A stretch of DNA of 64,000 nucleotides from assembly GCA_028291515.1 (NCBI GenBank), contig JAQGHU010000074.1:124001-188000 (forward strand). The letters run 5' to 3'. The translations under genes and the position numbers were made by a program. Under the pieces are notes generated by a model. That model did not search any database and was not told where the DNA came from. It saw nothing but the letters and a program-made list of their open reading frames with translations. Positions within the stretch are counted from its first letter, which is position 1. The number at the start of each line of letters is the position of its first letter. This DNA is from Schlesneria sp. (GTDB lineage Bacteria; Planctomycetota; Planctomycetia; Planctomycetales; Planctomycetaceae). Below are positions 63,906 to 64,000 of the stretch, piece by piece.

Positions 63906-63998
63906 AGGCCCAAGGGGCCGGAACTTTACCCAGCCGGGGCCCTTCGGCCCCGGAACAGGATCTCTTAAAACATCTCTGGAGGCCTGAAGGGCCGGCCC
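63906..63998. repeat. Palindrome cluster at right edge
   Basis: CCGGGGCC (63934-63941) and GGCCCCGG (63946-63953) form a perfect hairpin with a CTTC loop. Flanking GGCC-rich motifs (GAGGCCCAAGGGGCCGG and GAGGCCTGAAGGGCCGG) are near-copies of one another. Likely an interspersed palindromic repeat that continues past the edge. Confidence 0.55.
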
Positions 63999-64000
63999 AT

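Overview
The window reads as chromosomal DNA of a planctomycete, most likely of the order Planctomycetales. This is inferred from gene content: a Tat-exported DUF1501 protein, Tat-exported Gfo/Idh/MocA and xylose-isomerase-like proteins, a PQQ-type beta-propeller, a transthyretin-like lipoprotein, a tiny Lys-rich protein, and several chaperonin genes. GC is roughly 55-60 percent in most genes and lower in two places (about 23.5-27.3 kb and 49.3-50.9 kb). No rRNA or CRISPR array was seen.

Layout. 1-2100 (minus) is a multi-PAS histidine kinase cut by the left edge. 2.3-4.5 kb holds a nitrilase, small proteins, a gene remnant and several palindromic repeats. 4.5-8.9 kb (minus) carries rpoN, recR, a YbaB-family gene and dnaX. 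9.3-15.4 kb (plus) carries a histone-deacetylase-like enzyme, a very large MscS channel and a beta-propeller protein. 15.4-23 kb (minus) carries a YdeP-like molybdoenzyme, a lipoprotein, a membrane protein, an esterase, yidD-rnpA, a two-TM protein and a CbpA-like co-chaperone. 23.5-27.3 kb is a divergent pair: a subtilase with an intact triad and a membrane-anchored pseudo-subtilase. 27.4-33 kb (minus) has an aldehyde dehydrogenase / LuxE-like ligase pair, an oxidoreductase and a deoxyhypusine-synthase-like protein. 33-37.7 kb (plus) has DUF58, ABC exporter, response regulator and methyltransferase genes. 37.7-46.4 kb has DUF1501, glgB, a gluzincin, a degenerate receiver protein, gap and a THUMP methyltransferase. 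46.4-47.3 kb is gene-free and repeat-rich. 47.3-49.2 kb has a methyltransferase and a GH43-like protein. 49.3-51 kb is a 1.6-kb element inserted at a CAU tRNA gene and carrying one HEPN-like gene. 51-54 kb has small proteins and inositol-phosphate synthase. 54.3-61.2 kb has a VOC protein and the chaperone cluster groEL-groES-groEL-dnaJ-grpE-zinc ribbon (minus). 62.4-64 kb has a sugar-phosphate-isomerase-like protein, a small protein and palindromes.

How genes work together. dnaX, the YbaB gene and recR form the usual replication/recombination cluster. groEL, groES, dnaJ and grpE form one protein-folding unit. rnpA and yidD overlap by 4 bp. The subtilase pair and the tRNA-linked HEPN gene are the accessory loci most likely to be undescribed systems. 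The best mechanistic signal is an A10 run inside dnaX where either frame change stops translation within a few codons, as expected for making a short gamma subunit.
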